A DNA stretch of 64,000 nucleotides from Trichuris trichiura (lineage: Eukaryota > Nematoda > Enoplea > Trichinellida > Trichuridae), in NCBI GenBank assembly GCA_037903355.1, contig JBAJFE010000037.1, positions 620,001-684,000 on the forward strand. The letters are read 5' to 3'. Positions 1-15,500 of this stretch are shown piece after piece (the first letter of the stretch is position 1; each line of letters opens with the position of its first letter). The translations under genes and the position numbers were made by a program. The notes under the pieces are model-generated. The model was not told where the DNA came from. It saw only the letters and a list, made by a program, of their open reading frames with translations, and searched no databases.

Positions 1-2216
1 AGAGTACGTGTACAGCGATGCGGAGGTCGACCCGACCTTACAATAACTGTCGATTACCGAACTGAGGACGGCACTGCCACTGCTGGTTCGGACTACGTGG
101 CTAACAGGGGCACCCTGACAATGGGACCTAACTGTTTTGAAACTTTCATCGATATTACCATCATTGATGACGACATTTTTGAGGAAGATGAACATTTCTA
201 CATATTTTTAGGTAGTACCATTTATAGCACAACGAAAAGGTTGGTGAAACTTAGCTTTTAGAAAATCTTCGAGTGAAGTCTCGCGAAGGCTTTCTGGTCA
301 GCCCGGAGACGGTGGCTACTGCCAGGCTCGCAGCGTTGGAAACTCCATCAATAGCAACAGTGATGATTTTGGATGATGACCATCCCGGGGTTTTTTCCTT
401 CGAAAATGATACCTACGAAGTATCCGAAGTAGCCGGTGACGTCATTATAAAGGTAGTACGTCAAACTGGATGCCGAGGCAAAGTTCTTGTACCTTACGAA
501 ACTGCCGATGGCACGGGTAAAGCTGGGATCGATTATGAACCAATGGAAGGAGCCCTACTGTTCGAAGATGAAGAAATCGAGTAACTCTGCGTCTACTATA
601 CTCTTTTGACCTTAAATCTGACTTATTAGGAAGAGCCTACAAATTGGTATTGTTAACAAAGAGCAATACGAACGAAACGAGTACTTCGTCGTCAATTTAT
701 CGAAACCTGTCAAGCTGAATGCTTCTGCTTCTGGTAAGTCTCATCTATTCCAGACAAACAGCGAGCGCGCAGTATGACTAAGGCTGAAACTGTTAGAATA
801 TCTGAACTGAACCCTGCAGACGTAACCATCCTAATATATGACCCTATCGAATGCTACGCTACGCATAAAGCCGTATTCTAATAGCTGATAATTACCTGAG
901 GGTATTGCAGTATGACTGCCAGCAGCGCATCGCTTCTTAAAGCAAGAAAGCAATTACACTGAATAGGCGAGAACAAAAATGAATGCTTTTTTAACCTTGA
1001 AGGTTAAAAATAACCGACAGTGCAAACATACTTCATTTTACATCTCACTCTGACTACGCAATTGAGCAGCTCGCATATTAGCTTCGTCTAGGAAAAGTTT
1101 GCACGGTATGTCGGAATCATACGGTCATCTTTCAGAGGAAAAGTACACTGTTGGAGAAACGCCGACAAGTAATCTAATGGACGAAAGAATAGAAGAGATG
1201 GGAAAACCAACTCTGGGAAAAATAAACAAATGCATAATAAAAATTAAAGAAAGCAAAGAGTTCAAGGTGCGACGTCAATTTTTTATAACAACCTACGCAA
1301 CGGTCTTACTTTCAGAATGCAGTAGATATGCTAATCAAGAAAACGAATGTTTCCTTGCTACTGCGTACGTCAACTTGGAGGGAGCAGTTTGTTGACGCTA
1401 TTACAATGAACCCAAGTGGTAAGAAACCATTCTAATTGACGTGCATATTTTACAGACAACAATTCAGTAGAGGGAGAAGAGCCGGTGAAGCCGACAACCG
1501 TTGGATATGCGGTTCACATTCTGACAATGCCTTGGAAAATAACATGCGCATTTATGCCTCCCACAGGTAGGTGGTAGGTCTCAACCTTTTCTCTTAATAA
1601 TAATAATAACAATAATAACTTACTCAGACTACTGGGACGGCTGGGCATCATTCATCTGTTCCATTGTGCTTATTGGCTTTATTACCGCATTGATCGGTGA
1701 CTTGGCAAACCATTTTGGATGCACCATTGGTTTGATCGACGCAGTAACAGCAATAACTTTTGTCGCCATCGGAACGAGCGTTCCTGGTCAGTTTCGAACT
1801 GAAAATACAAGTCAAGTTAGCTTTACAGACCGTTTCCAGATACCTTTGCGAGTCACGTGGCGGCCATACAGGACAAATATGCCGATTCGAGTATAACAAA
1901 CGTGACGGGCAGCAATGCTGTAAATGTGTTTCTGGGCATCGGCTTAGCGTGGACAATAGCTGCTGTCTATCACGCGTACAATGGTGACGAATTCCGAGTG
2001 CACGCGGGTACGCTAGCCTTTTCGGTGACCATTTTTTGCGTCGAAGCTACCGTATGTATCGTCATTCTGGTTGTCAGAAGATCAAAATCCATTGGAGGTG
2101 AACTTGGTGGACCGCTGAGGTGTAAAGTGGCCACGGCAGTCACTTTCGTTTCTCTTTGGTTAGTCTACATTCTTTTGTCGAGCCTTGAAAGCTATTGCAT
2201 CATATCGGGATTTTAA
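1..2216 (+). CDS. Na+/Ca2+ exchanger (NCX/SLC8 family), 3' part, 5' end outside window
   Basis: Plasma-membrane antiporter that exports Ca2+ in exchange for Na+. Exons by frame and splice site: 1-211, 262-580, 630-733, 1136-1266, 1316-1418, 1456-1566, 1628-1786, 1840-2216 (stop TAA); phases close and leave 504 codons before the stop. The first two exons encode Calx-beta (CBD1/CBD2) Ca2+-sensor repeats, with DYRTEDGTATAGSDY and acidic IIDDDIFEEDE, then YETADGTGKAGIDYEP. Next come the conserved IEEMGKPTLG and WREQFVDAI segments, then the second alpha repeat of the transport core (IGDLANHFGCTIGL, IGTSVP, TFASHVAA, VTGSNAVNVFLGIG) and the last membrane helices, ending SSLESYC..GF as in other NCX proteins. 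The N-terminal membrane half and signal sequence lie upstream of the window. The 734-1135 intron sits where vertebrate NCX1 has alternative exons; I found no clear exon in it. Convergent with the PAK gene; AATAAA at 2553-2558. Confidence 0.95.
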
Positions 2217-2589
2217 ACAACGTTTTACCATGATTCTCTCAAGCATCCATAAATCGCCGGCTACTTAAGTGGGTTAACAAAACTTGGTGTTGGCCCCACT
2301 TTAATTCCCAGAACAAATTTAGAAATAAGATTATAATTGTGTTTTTTAAATTGAAAAGAAATAGGTGCGGTGAGAATACGAAAGTACAAAAGAAATGACT
2401 ATAAAAAGGCAAGTGAACAATGCAATCATACACGAATGTGCAAATTTGCAAGGCTTATTTCCTAAGGCTAATCATTTCAATGCCTAAATCAGAGATAAAA
2501 GTGCCGCATTGCTTCAAGATTAGGCTTTTAGAAGGCACATAGGAAATGCAGCAATAAACAGGTTAACAACACAAAACAAAGGAATGATA
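2217..2589. other. Convergent 3' intergenic region (NCX / PAK4)
   Basis: A 373-base gap between two stop codons facing each other. It holds the 3' UTRs; an AATAAA at 2553-2558 on the plus strand could serve NCX. No gene seen. Confidence 0.6.
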
Positions 2590-4754
<2,165 letters not shown>

Positions 4755-6295
4755 TGCTAGCAGCTTCGCAGCTAGGCCGTTTGTTCTACTTGCAAAAACA
4801 TACTCAAAACGGTATGCCACAAAATTTTCAAATGAACAAAAGAACCAGGACGAGCAAATCAAAATAACGAAACTATAGCACGTATAAACTAGTCGCTCTG
4901 ACATACTGAACAATTGGAAGAAGGCGATGGCTTCGAAAAGCTTTCAACGGTACAGACGTTGGGGAAAGACTACTAAACGTGCACTCCAAAGGTTGACTCA
5001 CTTTACGAAAGAAAAACCGTACGCAAGGAAAGTGCAGTACGATTAAACTGATGCGTACACATTGCGCCTTCTTGATGGGACGTCGAAACGAAGCGCCTGG
5101 ATTAACAACTACGTCTCCACGAATTTCCAAAATCACCAACGCAGGGATTATTGTCCGATTCAGTAAGTATGCTCAAGCTCTTACAGTTATTACAGTAAGC
5201 TGCAATGAGTTGGCATTCGGGCAATTTAGGCGCCAATTTTTGTATTATTTTCAAAATCGGTATGTATTTTTGTTCTACTTGTTTTTGTCCATTTCGTTTA
5301 CGCAAAATGTTTTAATATGTAAAATTCTCGTGCGCAATCGTGCTCCCCTCAGCTTTTTGCGAACAGTTAGCATTGCGTAGAGGAGTGCGCTTGCGATAGA
5401 TAGCCGAATGCGAGTGTAATTTTAGTACTTTGCTGAAAACGCGTTCTACTATGGGAATAAACTAACAAGTCCCGCTGTATCGGCGCGCTGCAATATTGGT
5501 TGAATTCCTACCTGACTGTTTCGCGCAATTTCTCCAAACCTTTTAACTTTTGTACCTCAGTGTTTGATAGGCGCTTTCGCTACTTTTCCCGAATTGTTCT
5601 AAGGAGGGCGCTAAGCAAAGATTAATTCCTCTTAGCTAATGCAGTTTTGGAAATATTTTTTTACTAACGCTTTAAGTCAGCTTCAAGCTAGTTTTTTTTA
5701 AACGTATTTTTGCTTTGAGAAATATTCTTGATAAATCAGTGAGTGCTCAGCCCACTGTGTCACACTTTTCTTGCGATCTATTCGCTTCTCTGATTCCTGC
5801 GAATGATGTGCTTTTGATATGCAAGTAGCAATCATGATTACTGTAAATTCATTTCCTCGTTGCTGTTAGAGTAAAAAGATCGAAAAGCGTTAATTTTTAC
5901 CTCTGCGTTTGTCGCGGGAAATAAGGCTAGTTTTAAATCACTGCAAGTCATGCTTTGAAAGCACTACCTATCGCAAACTCCTTAGGATAATTTTTCAGCG
6001 TCTTTTATCCGTTACTTCAGAATGCATTGCCCTAAACAGTCAGAACGATAAATTTGCACTCGTTGCACTATTCTTTTTGTATTCGTCATTGTTAAGGTAA
6101 ACTGACGTTCCTAGTTGTGCTAAGCGTTTAGCATGCATCAAATTTTAAACGTTTTACGGCAGCTGTGGTTTTTTAAACTATGGATGCGTGTTCTCTAAGT
6201 CTTGTCTTAAGAAGACGAGTTTCGTATTGTTTCTGGCGCCCGTGGTTTGTTATCCTTTATTTATAACTGTTGCGACAGGAGCAACATTATGTAGG
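4755..6295. other. Gene-free stretch upstream of PAK4
   Basis: About 1.5 kb between the PAK4 start codon and the stop of the first CAP gene. Short open frames occur on both strands (for example around 5051-5380 and 4873-5139) but show no family resemblance or splice structure. A TTTATT (AATAAA on the minus strand) at about 6256-6261 lies 35 bases beyond the CAP gene stop. It probably also contains the PAK4 5' UTR and promoter. Confidence 0.5.
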
Positions 6296-9200
6296 TCAGT
6301 CATCTCTATCTTTCTCATCCCACATCCAAAAAGAGATGCCGTTCGGGTTGTACATGTAGTCAGCCTGCATTGCCATAGAATCTTGCCCTTCCTCCAGTTG
6401 AATGATTTCTCCGGTCTTCTTCACAAAGGCGTAAAGTGGGATAGTTGCTTCGCAGTCGTTTTTACGAGCTACGGCCGAGCCAATAATTCCCAGATCTTTA
6501 TAGCCCAGCTTTATGGCTTGTTGTCGTACAGTGGTATTGATAGTCAAGAATTCAGAGTTCAGTGATTCAGCATACATCCTGTAAACTGGTTTGGCCAGCG
6601 CGCAGTCTCTATTAGTTTGTAGGGCTATTTCTCCAATTGGACCGTAGTAGTTTGTGTTCATCAATGAAAGAAGTCGTTTTATCTCGTCGCTGTCGGTTAG
6701 CAAGTAGTTTCTTCCGGTTTCTGCGTGCCAGAACCGCGTTAGGCGAACGAGTGTTTCTGCAATGGACAGTACTGAATATGAACTGCGCCTTCCAGTTCTT
6801 TACGCATATAAGATTATACGCTGAAACTTTGTCGCATACGAAATCATTTTTTTTTCTACTGAACAATGCTTCTTAGCCTACTGTTTTCTACTTTTCACCG
6901 TATTCGGAAGAGGCTTTTCTAAAAGGTCTTAATTCATAATTTGTCACCCCCGTTCGTATTGAAATTTTGTCCACCTAAGTGCTTACAATAGCTGTTGGAA
7001 AGAGCTTGACTGCTGTTGGAAACACTAGCTTTATTTGCACTCGTTTTCTAGCTTCCAACATCTCTGTACTGGTCTGTTGTTTGTACTAAGTAAATATGAT
7101 ATCATTTTATACATTTTTAAAAATCGGATATAGTTAATAGACCTGGATTGGCTAAGATTATTTCATAATCTTCAGCCAATTTTTTGCTGTAAATACTGGG
7201 AATATTTCTCTGAGTAGAGGTCTCGAAAGACGGAGTTTCTTGTAACAGGCTTTAGTAGTTTCGTAATTGATCTTTGGTTCACGGCTTTGGCCTGTTTGCT
7301 GTGTCTGTAAGTAAACTTCAAAATTCCCTACTAGCGAATAGATGAGCAAATTGTTGGAGAATGCGTTATTCTCTAGTTGAGCAAAAGTCATACTTTCTCA
7401 ACCTTTCTCCTGCCAGCACTCGCCCAGAGGTTTAGTTCCTGCAAGTCTTTTGTTTTAGTTCTGCAAAGCTTTTATATTTTCTACCATGTTAACCACATGA
7501 TTCCCAAAAAACGCAAATGTCAGTGTTAGCCTAAGTCTGTCAACGAGTTTATTCGATTGACGCGTTTTAACTTACCTGGCCTCCTGTTTTCTTTTGGCTC
7601 TTGTTTTAATAAACCTATCAAAGTAACAACATAGAAATGGCTAGTCTTTTCCACGTTAACTTACAGCATAGGTTTTTCATGCAGACATTTTTATTCGGCT
7701 TGCAAGCAGCGCAAGGTCTCCAATATGGTTGCGCAACTTGGTGATACGGTATGAAGTTTTTCCGTGCTCTGAAACAGTTCCGTCATCAATAGTTCACTCA
7801 AGACTGCACCTATAAAGTTCACCGAATGAGAACATTGCGGGACCATAGGTTAGCGCCTTAACGTTAGTTCTTTTAATTTCGAACATTAATTGTTTTCCGT
7901 AGGCTATGAATCGAAGAAAATCGTTTCACTCATTGCAAATTATCAATATTGTCGATAGTATGCTTTTCTTCTAACGGAAACTATTGTAGCGAGTCATTCA
8001 TCTGCACTGTTTTATTTCTGTATCCCCCGCTCATTGAGATGGAAGAGTTGTAAGTCCGAATGAATAATTTAGTATGGGAAAACCATTTTGTCTTTTCAAC
8101 TTCTTATATTATGCTTTCGCTCTCAGCTTTGTAATATTGTAGAAAAAAAGCGCGTTTCATTTTCTGGTTAGGCTCACTTCGCACGTGTACATGTAGGAAA
8201 GCAGCGCAATGCATTTGGGCATTTTCGTAAGTGCGTATGTTTGCAAGTGGTTGTCTTTGGTCGCACTATTTTCAAAGCCAAGTACGATATGCGAAAAAGA
8301 GGTTCACAGTTAAAGTAAAAATGGTTTGCTGACGACTTACACTTCGAACACATTTTCAAGGAAGTTAATTTTATTAACAGCAGTCAGCAGCAAGCGAAAT
8401 ATTTCTTTTATTCCTAAAACTGGCAGAGAAGTGAAATCCCGCCTGCCGTTATGTTCACTATGTTCCCTGTAAGTTGATAGCGCTGATGCCGAACACTGTC
8501 TTCCTTTATCGGGAACTGATTACCAAAGTTTATAAGCACTCCGCCTTTTCATCCCAGTAAACTTTGTTTACTCTGATCGTTTCCCGTCTGTGCGACTCGC
8601 GTAACTCACATTTCTTTTTGGCTTTGATAAATTAACACTATTTTCAGTAGCCCTCCTTCGCTGTATTACCATTGCCTATGAGCTGATGGGTCGTTTTGCT
8701 GCTCTACCGTTAGAGATTATGGTGTTGTTCAAAAATTCTTGCACTCACTTGTAAGTATACGCACAGATAACTAGTGTTGTTCCACCGCACAGAGATCGTC
8801 CGCATCCAAGTTCATCAGCTTCATACCAGAACACCTAAATATACGGAAAATGAATGATTACGCCTGTTCTCAAGCTTTAGTCAACGCGTCAACTGATTTT
8901 GAGCACGAACTTGAAAACGCACCTCTCCGTCGTGTTTGTTTCTTTGTGTGTTAACATATTGCCCTTTCGTATCTGTACACGGGTGAGAATAACTCATTGC
9001 GTTCACGACGGATTGGTGTTGCGCATGCTTTTATGAATTTTGCGCGTCCGTACAAAAAAGTTGAACTTGCAAAATACTGCCAACAAGAAATAAGCATCTT
9101 AAGAAGATTTTTTGTGCTCTAATACTGTCTCCTTTAACAGGTTGGTTAGACGTGATCGAAAACAGTAATCAACTTGTCTTGATCGACGTCAGGAATGATC

Positions 9201-10377
9201 TCATTCAGCAAAGCGTATTTTAGGGATTTTCAACTTGGTTTAAATGAACGTGCTTCCCTTTGACAGTTGACGCTTTTATTTTCAATTAGCCCAGTTTTTA
9301 TGTAAAACTGAAACGTTACCTGTTTGAATAGATCGCATTGCATTTCATCAACTGTCAAACAATTGTTTCTGGTAGCGTCGAAGAAAGCATCGCCATTCAG
9401 TGATGCTTGGTTGACGTACTCGTCGAGCCCTTTGACATGTCCAAATTTCAAATAAGATCCGAGACCATACGGAGAGTCATGCGGCAAATCTTGGATGCAT
9501 CGATCTGCCAACTGCTGTGCGTACGCTGCCATCGCTCTGTTTGTGGACGTCTGACAAAGCATTTATCAGGTAAGAATCATTTCTTTTTTTTAGGGCGGGA
9601 ATAATGTAGCATTGTCTTTAGTGGATATTGATTAATTGCCGCAATGTTTTAAAATGGTTTAACGCTTAAGGAACGAAAAGAAAAAATTTGTCGCATAAAT
9701 TTCTTCTTGCCATAATCGCTGTTGTTGGCCTTTTTCTATCCGTTGCTTGACTGAAATTATGCTTACGCTTTTTGTCACAGTGTTCCTTTGACTCGTACCG
9801 TAGCGACTGGTCGTAATAACATGCCTTATTGCGTCCCAGTTATAAGCGCTAAGCGCATTGATCAAATAGCATTGATCACTGCCCAGGTTGACATTGGGTC
9901 ATCAATTTAGGTAGCAAAACAATACGCGGTCGCTATTGTCGTCTTTTTCCGTTTGAATAGCGATTTTCTACGGCACTTTAAATTTATTTCGTTGTTCGAG
10001 TTAAGGTTAAATGTTCATTATTTGCCAGGCGTTGTCAAGGTTGTGACAATTGCAATGTTGCAACATTCAAAAATTCCTCAACGTTTGCGGGCAGAATTAT
10101 CGGCGTAGAATAACTTGTTCAGTTAAGTTTATGAATAGCGGTTACGTCTTGAACGATACTTACGAAGCATTCCAAGTTAATTTGATGAGGCTGTCGGCTG
10201 CGTCTGTCATTGTGAAGTTCCAGCATTTCTTTCTGTTCGGCGTCACTGAGCGGTCGAGATATTCCTTTAACATTTCATAAGAGCCGTCGCCGATAGCGTT
10301 GTACAATAGTTACCTTGTTGCGCAGAACGCGCGGCAAACAGTGTAATAGCAATGAGCAGCAATCTCAGTGGACCCAT
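6296..10377 (-). CDS. Secreted CAP (SCP/TAPS) protein with C-terminal DUF5648-like domain, copy C
   Basis: Seven exons: 10377-10314, 10264-10164, 9550-9320, 8834-8749, 7768-7665, 7614-7576, 6756-6296 (TGA); 361 aa. Exon 1 is a signal peptide (MGPLRLLLIAITLFAARSAQ). Exons 2-4 form a divergent CAP domain, residues ~30-160: MLELHNDRR, INLECF, AYAQQLADRC, YGLGSYLKFG, then VFWYEADELGCGR..CG and VICAYTYK in place of the classic HN..R, VVW...VGCG and C.Y motifs. Exon 5 is a Cys hinge (C-x2-C-x6-C-x4-C, residues ~175-195). Exon 6 is a 13-codon charged linker. Exon 7 encodes a 154-residue domain with repeating PVYRMY...ATIPLYAF units ending FWMW, like DUF5648. Extracellular. A large intron (7769-8748) holds nothing recognised. 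It is the leftmost of three tandem paralogues and the most diverged in the last exon. Parasite CAP proteins are often excretory-secretory; the function here is unknown. Confidence 0.85.
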
Positions 10378-10413
10378 CGCGATGAATTTGTGCTTTTTCA
10401 TTTAGAACAGTAC

Positions 10414-10424
10414 ATTATATATAT
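10414..10424 (-). promoter_or_regulatory. TATA-like box of CAP gene copy C
   Basis: Minus-strand TATATATAA lies about 35-45 bases upstream of the ATG at 10377, at nearly the same spacing as the TATA-like boxes of the two paralogues. A start site about 30 bases downstream would leave a leader of roughly 15-20 bases. Confidence 0.5.
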
Positions 10425-12598
10425 GCTGTTCGTCGCTCGTTATTATTTGTTCATTTCGTCTGCCGTTATCATTAACACATCAGCTGTTTCCTCAGCGCAT
10501 GCTACGTTCATAAAACGAAAGCACCTTTCTCATTGTTTCAATCACTTTGAGCCTGTTCGGTACGATTATTTATGGGCAAATTATCCATGACGTTGTCAGA
10601 TATTTCAAAAAAATCTCCTGTTTCAATGACTTGTTTGCACTTGATCAGTCGACGTAAGCAGGCCATTCGCCCAGGTGTTATTTGTTTTCATGAGGCAATA
10701 CCACAGTGTTCGCCGTTTACTGATACAGAAATATAATATAATAGTGTTCAAGGGCTTTAACACCAGCAGGCCTCATCTTCGTCGAAGCTTAACGGTTGCA
10801 TACGTGTGACAAGCTAGAATTTCCAAAAGTTCATTCATGACGTTCTACTTCTATTTTTGCAAAGGGACAATCGCATTGAAGCGTATACGTTCGTTGGAAT
10901 AAATTCCACTCTTCGGGGGGTTATTTGTCATTAATCAATGTATTATAATGCTTCATACGGACTTGGTAGGATGGGCGCTATTGGTGTCCATGATTGTATT
11001 CGTGCTGGAATTTATTGACGCCTGCTTTCTTGCTAATTACCTTTATCCGTTGGTGATTTTTAAGGTGATTTTTCTCCCGTCGAATTGAAGCAATTGTCTC
11101 TATTACGCTCTTGTCAAGTTGCGTAAACGGTAAACAAAGCATCCGCGTTTTTGTTTCTTACGTTGTGGGATAATGACTTGTAGCGAGCAAATGTCCCTAT
11201 GCAATTTATGTATTTCATTTTAATGCTTTGCATACATTTCTCTGCTGTTGACCGTTGGGGTATTGCTATTTGAAGAACTTCGCTTTTATACTGCATCATC
11301 GGCGGGTTTGTTCAAGTTTAGCCGAAGTGCCGTTTGGCTACACGACGGCAATATCTTAAGAGAGTAGCAACTATAGTTCATCGTAGGTTTCAACCCACTT
11401 TTTCAACTGTTGTTCTGAAACCGTTGTGTTTAGTATAACAAGTTTGCCGTTTGCAGACTGGGCGAATGGATAGCATTGAATTCCCAAGTAGCGTTTTCTG
11501 CTGCGTTATAGCATTCGAATGGTATTATTCCTCAGGGATTTCCTTTAGGCTTTAGACTAGACGTTAAGTTTTTACTTGATGCTTGCTATGTTACAATAAG
11601 AATAGATTTTTGAGTTCGCTTGCATATATTTGCACTGTTTTCAGTTGTTCTTCCACTTACACATACCGGTAGGGTAAAGTTGGCGTCAATCCAGAAATCG
11701 CGAAAGCTGTAACAATAAGTTCGAATGAACCCAAAGGCCAGCTGACTTATCCCTTGCAAGTGTCGATTAATGTCCTTCTTGAAGGCCCGGTTACTTTGAG
11801 CTCTCTGAGTGTTAAATATTAAAAGTTAAGAATGTTTAGCTACCGGCGACGTGTTTATCATTAAAAGTATTCTGTTGTATCGCAATGCAATCATTGCTGC
11901 TGGAGGGTCATGCCAATTTGAGAAGGAATAGCGAACAAGGTTGTCCATTACCTGCTGCAATCGCTCCCATGATGAAGAAGTATTATGGCAAAACATTTTC
12001 CTCGGCGCTTCCTCTGCCAGCCTTCAAGGAAAATTTATCGTAACAGTTTTTTGTCCTAATACGTACCTGACTATTCATCATGTTTGTGTATTCATTCGCT
12101 CTTGTGATATCCGTTTTTTCATTTAACGGTTGCATATAGCGGTTACAACACTTTGAAACTCAACATTTTATTCAATAATGATAAACACAATGACAACGGA
12201 GGAGCAATTGTCATTTGGGTCGGTAAACCCACTCGAGCTGCCTAGTCTCACTGTTCTTGGCAACCACTCGAAACATGGTTTGTTCTGCTACTTTTGTTAG
12301 CCTATTAGGAAAATGGTGCTCGTATGCCGGCTGAGTCCTATATGGCTTCAGTAACTTCTTAGCAACTGAAACCCCTTAACACCCGTTAGTCTTAAGAGTA
12401 TTCGTGTACGCGCTGAATACGAACATAAAGATTCGCGCTTTTTGCAAAGCTCACAAAATACTTAGTTTGGTTATTAGAACGTTAAGGGAGTGCGGCTAAT
12501 TGTTATGCTATGCATTTTCGCTACGTCATTCGAACGATTTGCGCAACATGACAGTGCACTCAGTTTATTGGCGGGAAAAAGTGATTACGATTAACGGT
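10425..12598. other. Intergenic region between CAP copies C and B
   Basis: About 2.2 kb. A minus-strand AATAAA (TTTATT at 12564-12569) lies 30 bases past the stop of copy B. Otherwise AT-rich sequence with no supportable gene; scattered open frames under 65 codons lack splice partners or family motifs. Confidence 0.5.
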
Positions 12599-15500
12599 TC
12601 AAGAAAGAGACCACATCCAGAAAGTGACTCCCCGCCAATCCCAGGCACCGTATCGCCCATTGAACACATCTGTGGCATCCGGTCCAGCTTGCAGTTGCAT
12701 ATGGGCAATGCTAGTTCGATAAAATTCGTATACGGGTACGGTTGCTCCGCAAACGTTTTCACCTTTAACTGCATAGCCAATAATGCCTCTGTCTTCATAA
12801 CCGTCCATTAATAGCGATTCGTACAATGAGGAATCGACGATGTAATAATCTGACGTTATAGCCGCACTGTACAGGTGGTGTATAGCTACGAGTTGTGGAC
12901 AACGTGTGTCTAGTCCTTTCGCGACGCGACCAATGGGTCTGTTGTGCTCCGCCCTCGGTTGCATTGAAATTCGATAGAATTCCATTTCGTCAGAGATCAG
13001 ATAGTTTGTAGAAGTTGTCCCATACCATGTCCTGTATAGTTGGGTAAGATTTCCTGAAAAACCATAAATGATCGATAACAAGTGCTGCTATGTCGATGAA
13101 AATTATCAATACTTTGAGATCACTACTGTTATTTTTAACTATAAGTGTTCCGTACAGGTTGTACAACTTCTTTGTTACCTGGTGTAGAACCGCAGTCGCC
13201 ACCTGTTGGTGCAGGTGTTGGAGTCGTTCCAGAATCTGTCGCGTTCTTGCCTGCAATTTTAGAATTAGAGCGGAACTATCGCATTCACAAACTTACAGCA
13301 AAGACCATTAGTGCAGGCTGATTTCGTTGATCTGCAGACTGCGCATTTTTCTGCTCCTTGCATCTGTATGTACGGGAAGCTCCTTTCATTATGCCTAAAT
13401 GTTTTTTACATCCATTTTATTAGTTATACTGTCCGCATTACAATACACTAGTAGCTGAGCGGAAAAGAACTTATAGCTTCGCCTCCGGGGCCGAAGTGTT
13501 GGTTTATCTTTAAGTCGCGGCTGCAATCTATGTTTACCTTATGGAAATGATATGCCTGGGAATAAATAAATAAACTATATTTGTCAGAGCTTACGGGACT
13601 GCATTTGACCTGTTATAAGCGACAGGAATGATGAATAGTACTGAAAAGTAGAGCTTATCCTTTCGTTAAGAAGCGCACTTGTAAATTAAGCGTACGGAAG
13701 TTTTTTTTTTATTAAAACGGGAAATTAATTTTTAGGCATTAACTTTTGGTACCACTGAGGGCGGGTCGCGCACTGCCCGAAAGCTACGGCCTACCGCTAA
13801 AGATTTTTGTACTTTTCAAAGGGACAAACTCCGTACAACAACAATCCAAACAGGGAATTCTATTAGATAAATGCTCTATTTTTGGCCATGCAGTTTAATG
13901 CTGCGTTAGCGCTGCATGGCAATATTGGTCTCCGCGTTGGCGATTGCTCTCAAGTTAAAACCTTGTGGTAAATCTCTTTTCGTCATTTGACTTTCTGCGC
14001 TTTTTGTTAAAATTCTCATTGCCTAGCAATGAATGTTAATTAGAATTCGTACTAACATATTTAGCAGTTTTCCGCTGACGAACTTTTTCTGGAAGTTTTA
14101 CAGTTTCCTTCTTAACGTGAACGATGTAGCGTTATTCGTTTTAACGCTGTTAGCGTTTCATGTTTTCTTGTGAGGTACAGCTAGCGAACGACATATACAT
14201 CTCTGCAACACAAACGATGAGCACTTTGCTGTTCCTTCGCCGGCGTTCAAAAGCATTTTGCCATGCTTTCCGTTTATGCAATATTCCCTTAGCGTTGAAG
14301 CCTATTAAGTTTACTCTCATCTCCAGTGATGACCAATGGCTGTCCAAGTCGAGAGCGTCACTTATGCGTGTACGAATTAACAAAAACAAAGTGGCTTGTC
14401 CTTACGCGTCATCCCGGCTATAATTGTGTTAGATTTTTGAGCTTAACCGACAAGTAGAAATCTGAAAGCTAAAATGGCTTATGTTGCAAAACACTTATGT
14501 AAAAAGCTGATTTTTCTGCACCGTCTGCGCATGGCTAACTTAGGAAACGTTTTCTCGCGATTTATTCCAAGGATTAATCTTCCATTTTTTCCAGTACTTT
14601 CCCGGTATGTGCGCTCTCGGTTTATCCATAATTGCCTTATAAGACGCGAACAGAGGCGCTTAACTTACTTGTACGTGTAGGCGCACACAATTAGTGTTTC
14701 CCTGTTGCAGGTGGCGCGGCCGCATCCTATTTCTTGTGCTTCGAACCAATAGACCTGAAAGAAAAGCGCGCCTGCAAGCTGTGTCCAATTTTCCCTTTCG
14801 TCCGCGTTAGTTCGCTCATTCGACAGTAACAACGTTGTCGAATACGCCAAAGAGGACACGTAAAAATATTTTGCAGTAAAGTTACCAATGCTGTACACAT
14901 ATTTGAAATTTAATAAATTTTTAAGATTATTTTTTACTGGTCGCACTGAAAATGGTATAGTTCTTTCTTCCGGTTGAAACCCGGCAGGCTGAAATGCTGT
15001 TTTTATTCTTACATGTCTGATGTACTTCTCTGGTGTAAACTTTATCTCTTACCTGTCTTAAAAGGCTCTGCTCCCAACGTTGAATACCGGTTGCCTCGTT
15101 TTTGCTATAGTCATAGAATAAATTGTGTATTTCTTCTGCTCGATCAACATAATCTTGCAGTGCAGGTTGGCCCACTGATGCTATTTTGAAGTAGCCAAGT
15201 CCATATTGGGAGTTTGTAGGAGCTGTCGTATTGCAGGTATTGGCCAGGTTTTGTGCATATGTAGCCATCTCTGCGTTTGTCTGCTCCTGAAATAAGCTCA
15301 GCAGTAATTCAATTTTCCGTTCTTACGTTCGAGATGGAAAATGTGTTGGCATTATTTTGCTTTGCTCCATTAGTGAAGCAAAACGTCTGTCAACGAATAA
15401 GCATTTCAAGGTATTTCCAAGCATCCTTGTTTTAAAGAAATGCAAGCGTTGGTGCGCTCTTAAGCGCTCCAACTCAGTTACGTCGACTGTGGTCGCCATC

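Noticed and set aside
13560..13620. Possible extra hinge exon for CAP copy B with a GTAAG donor.
   Set aside because: Contains a stop in the required phase; extending the hinge exon to 13394 solves the phase without it.
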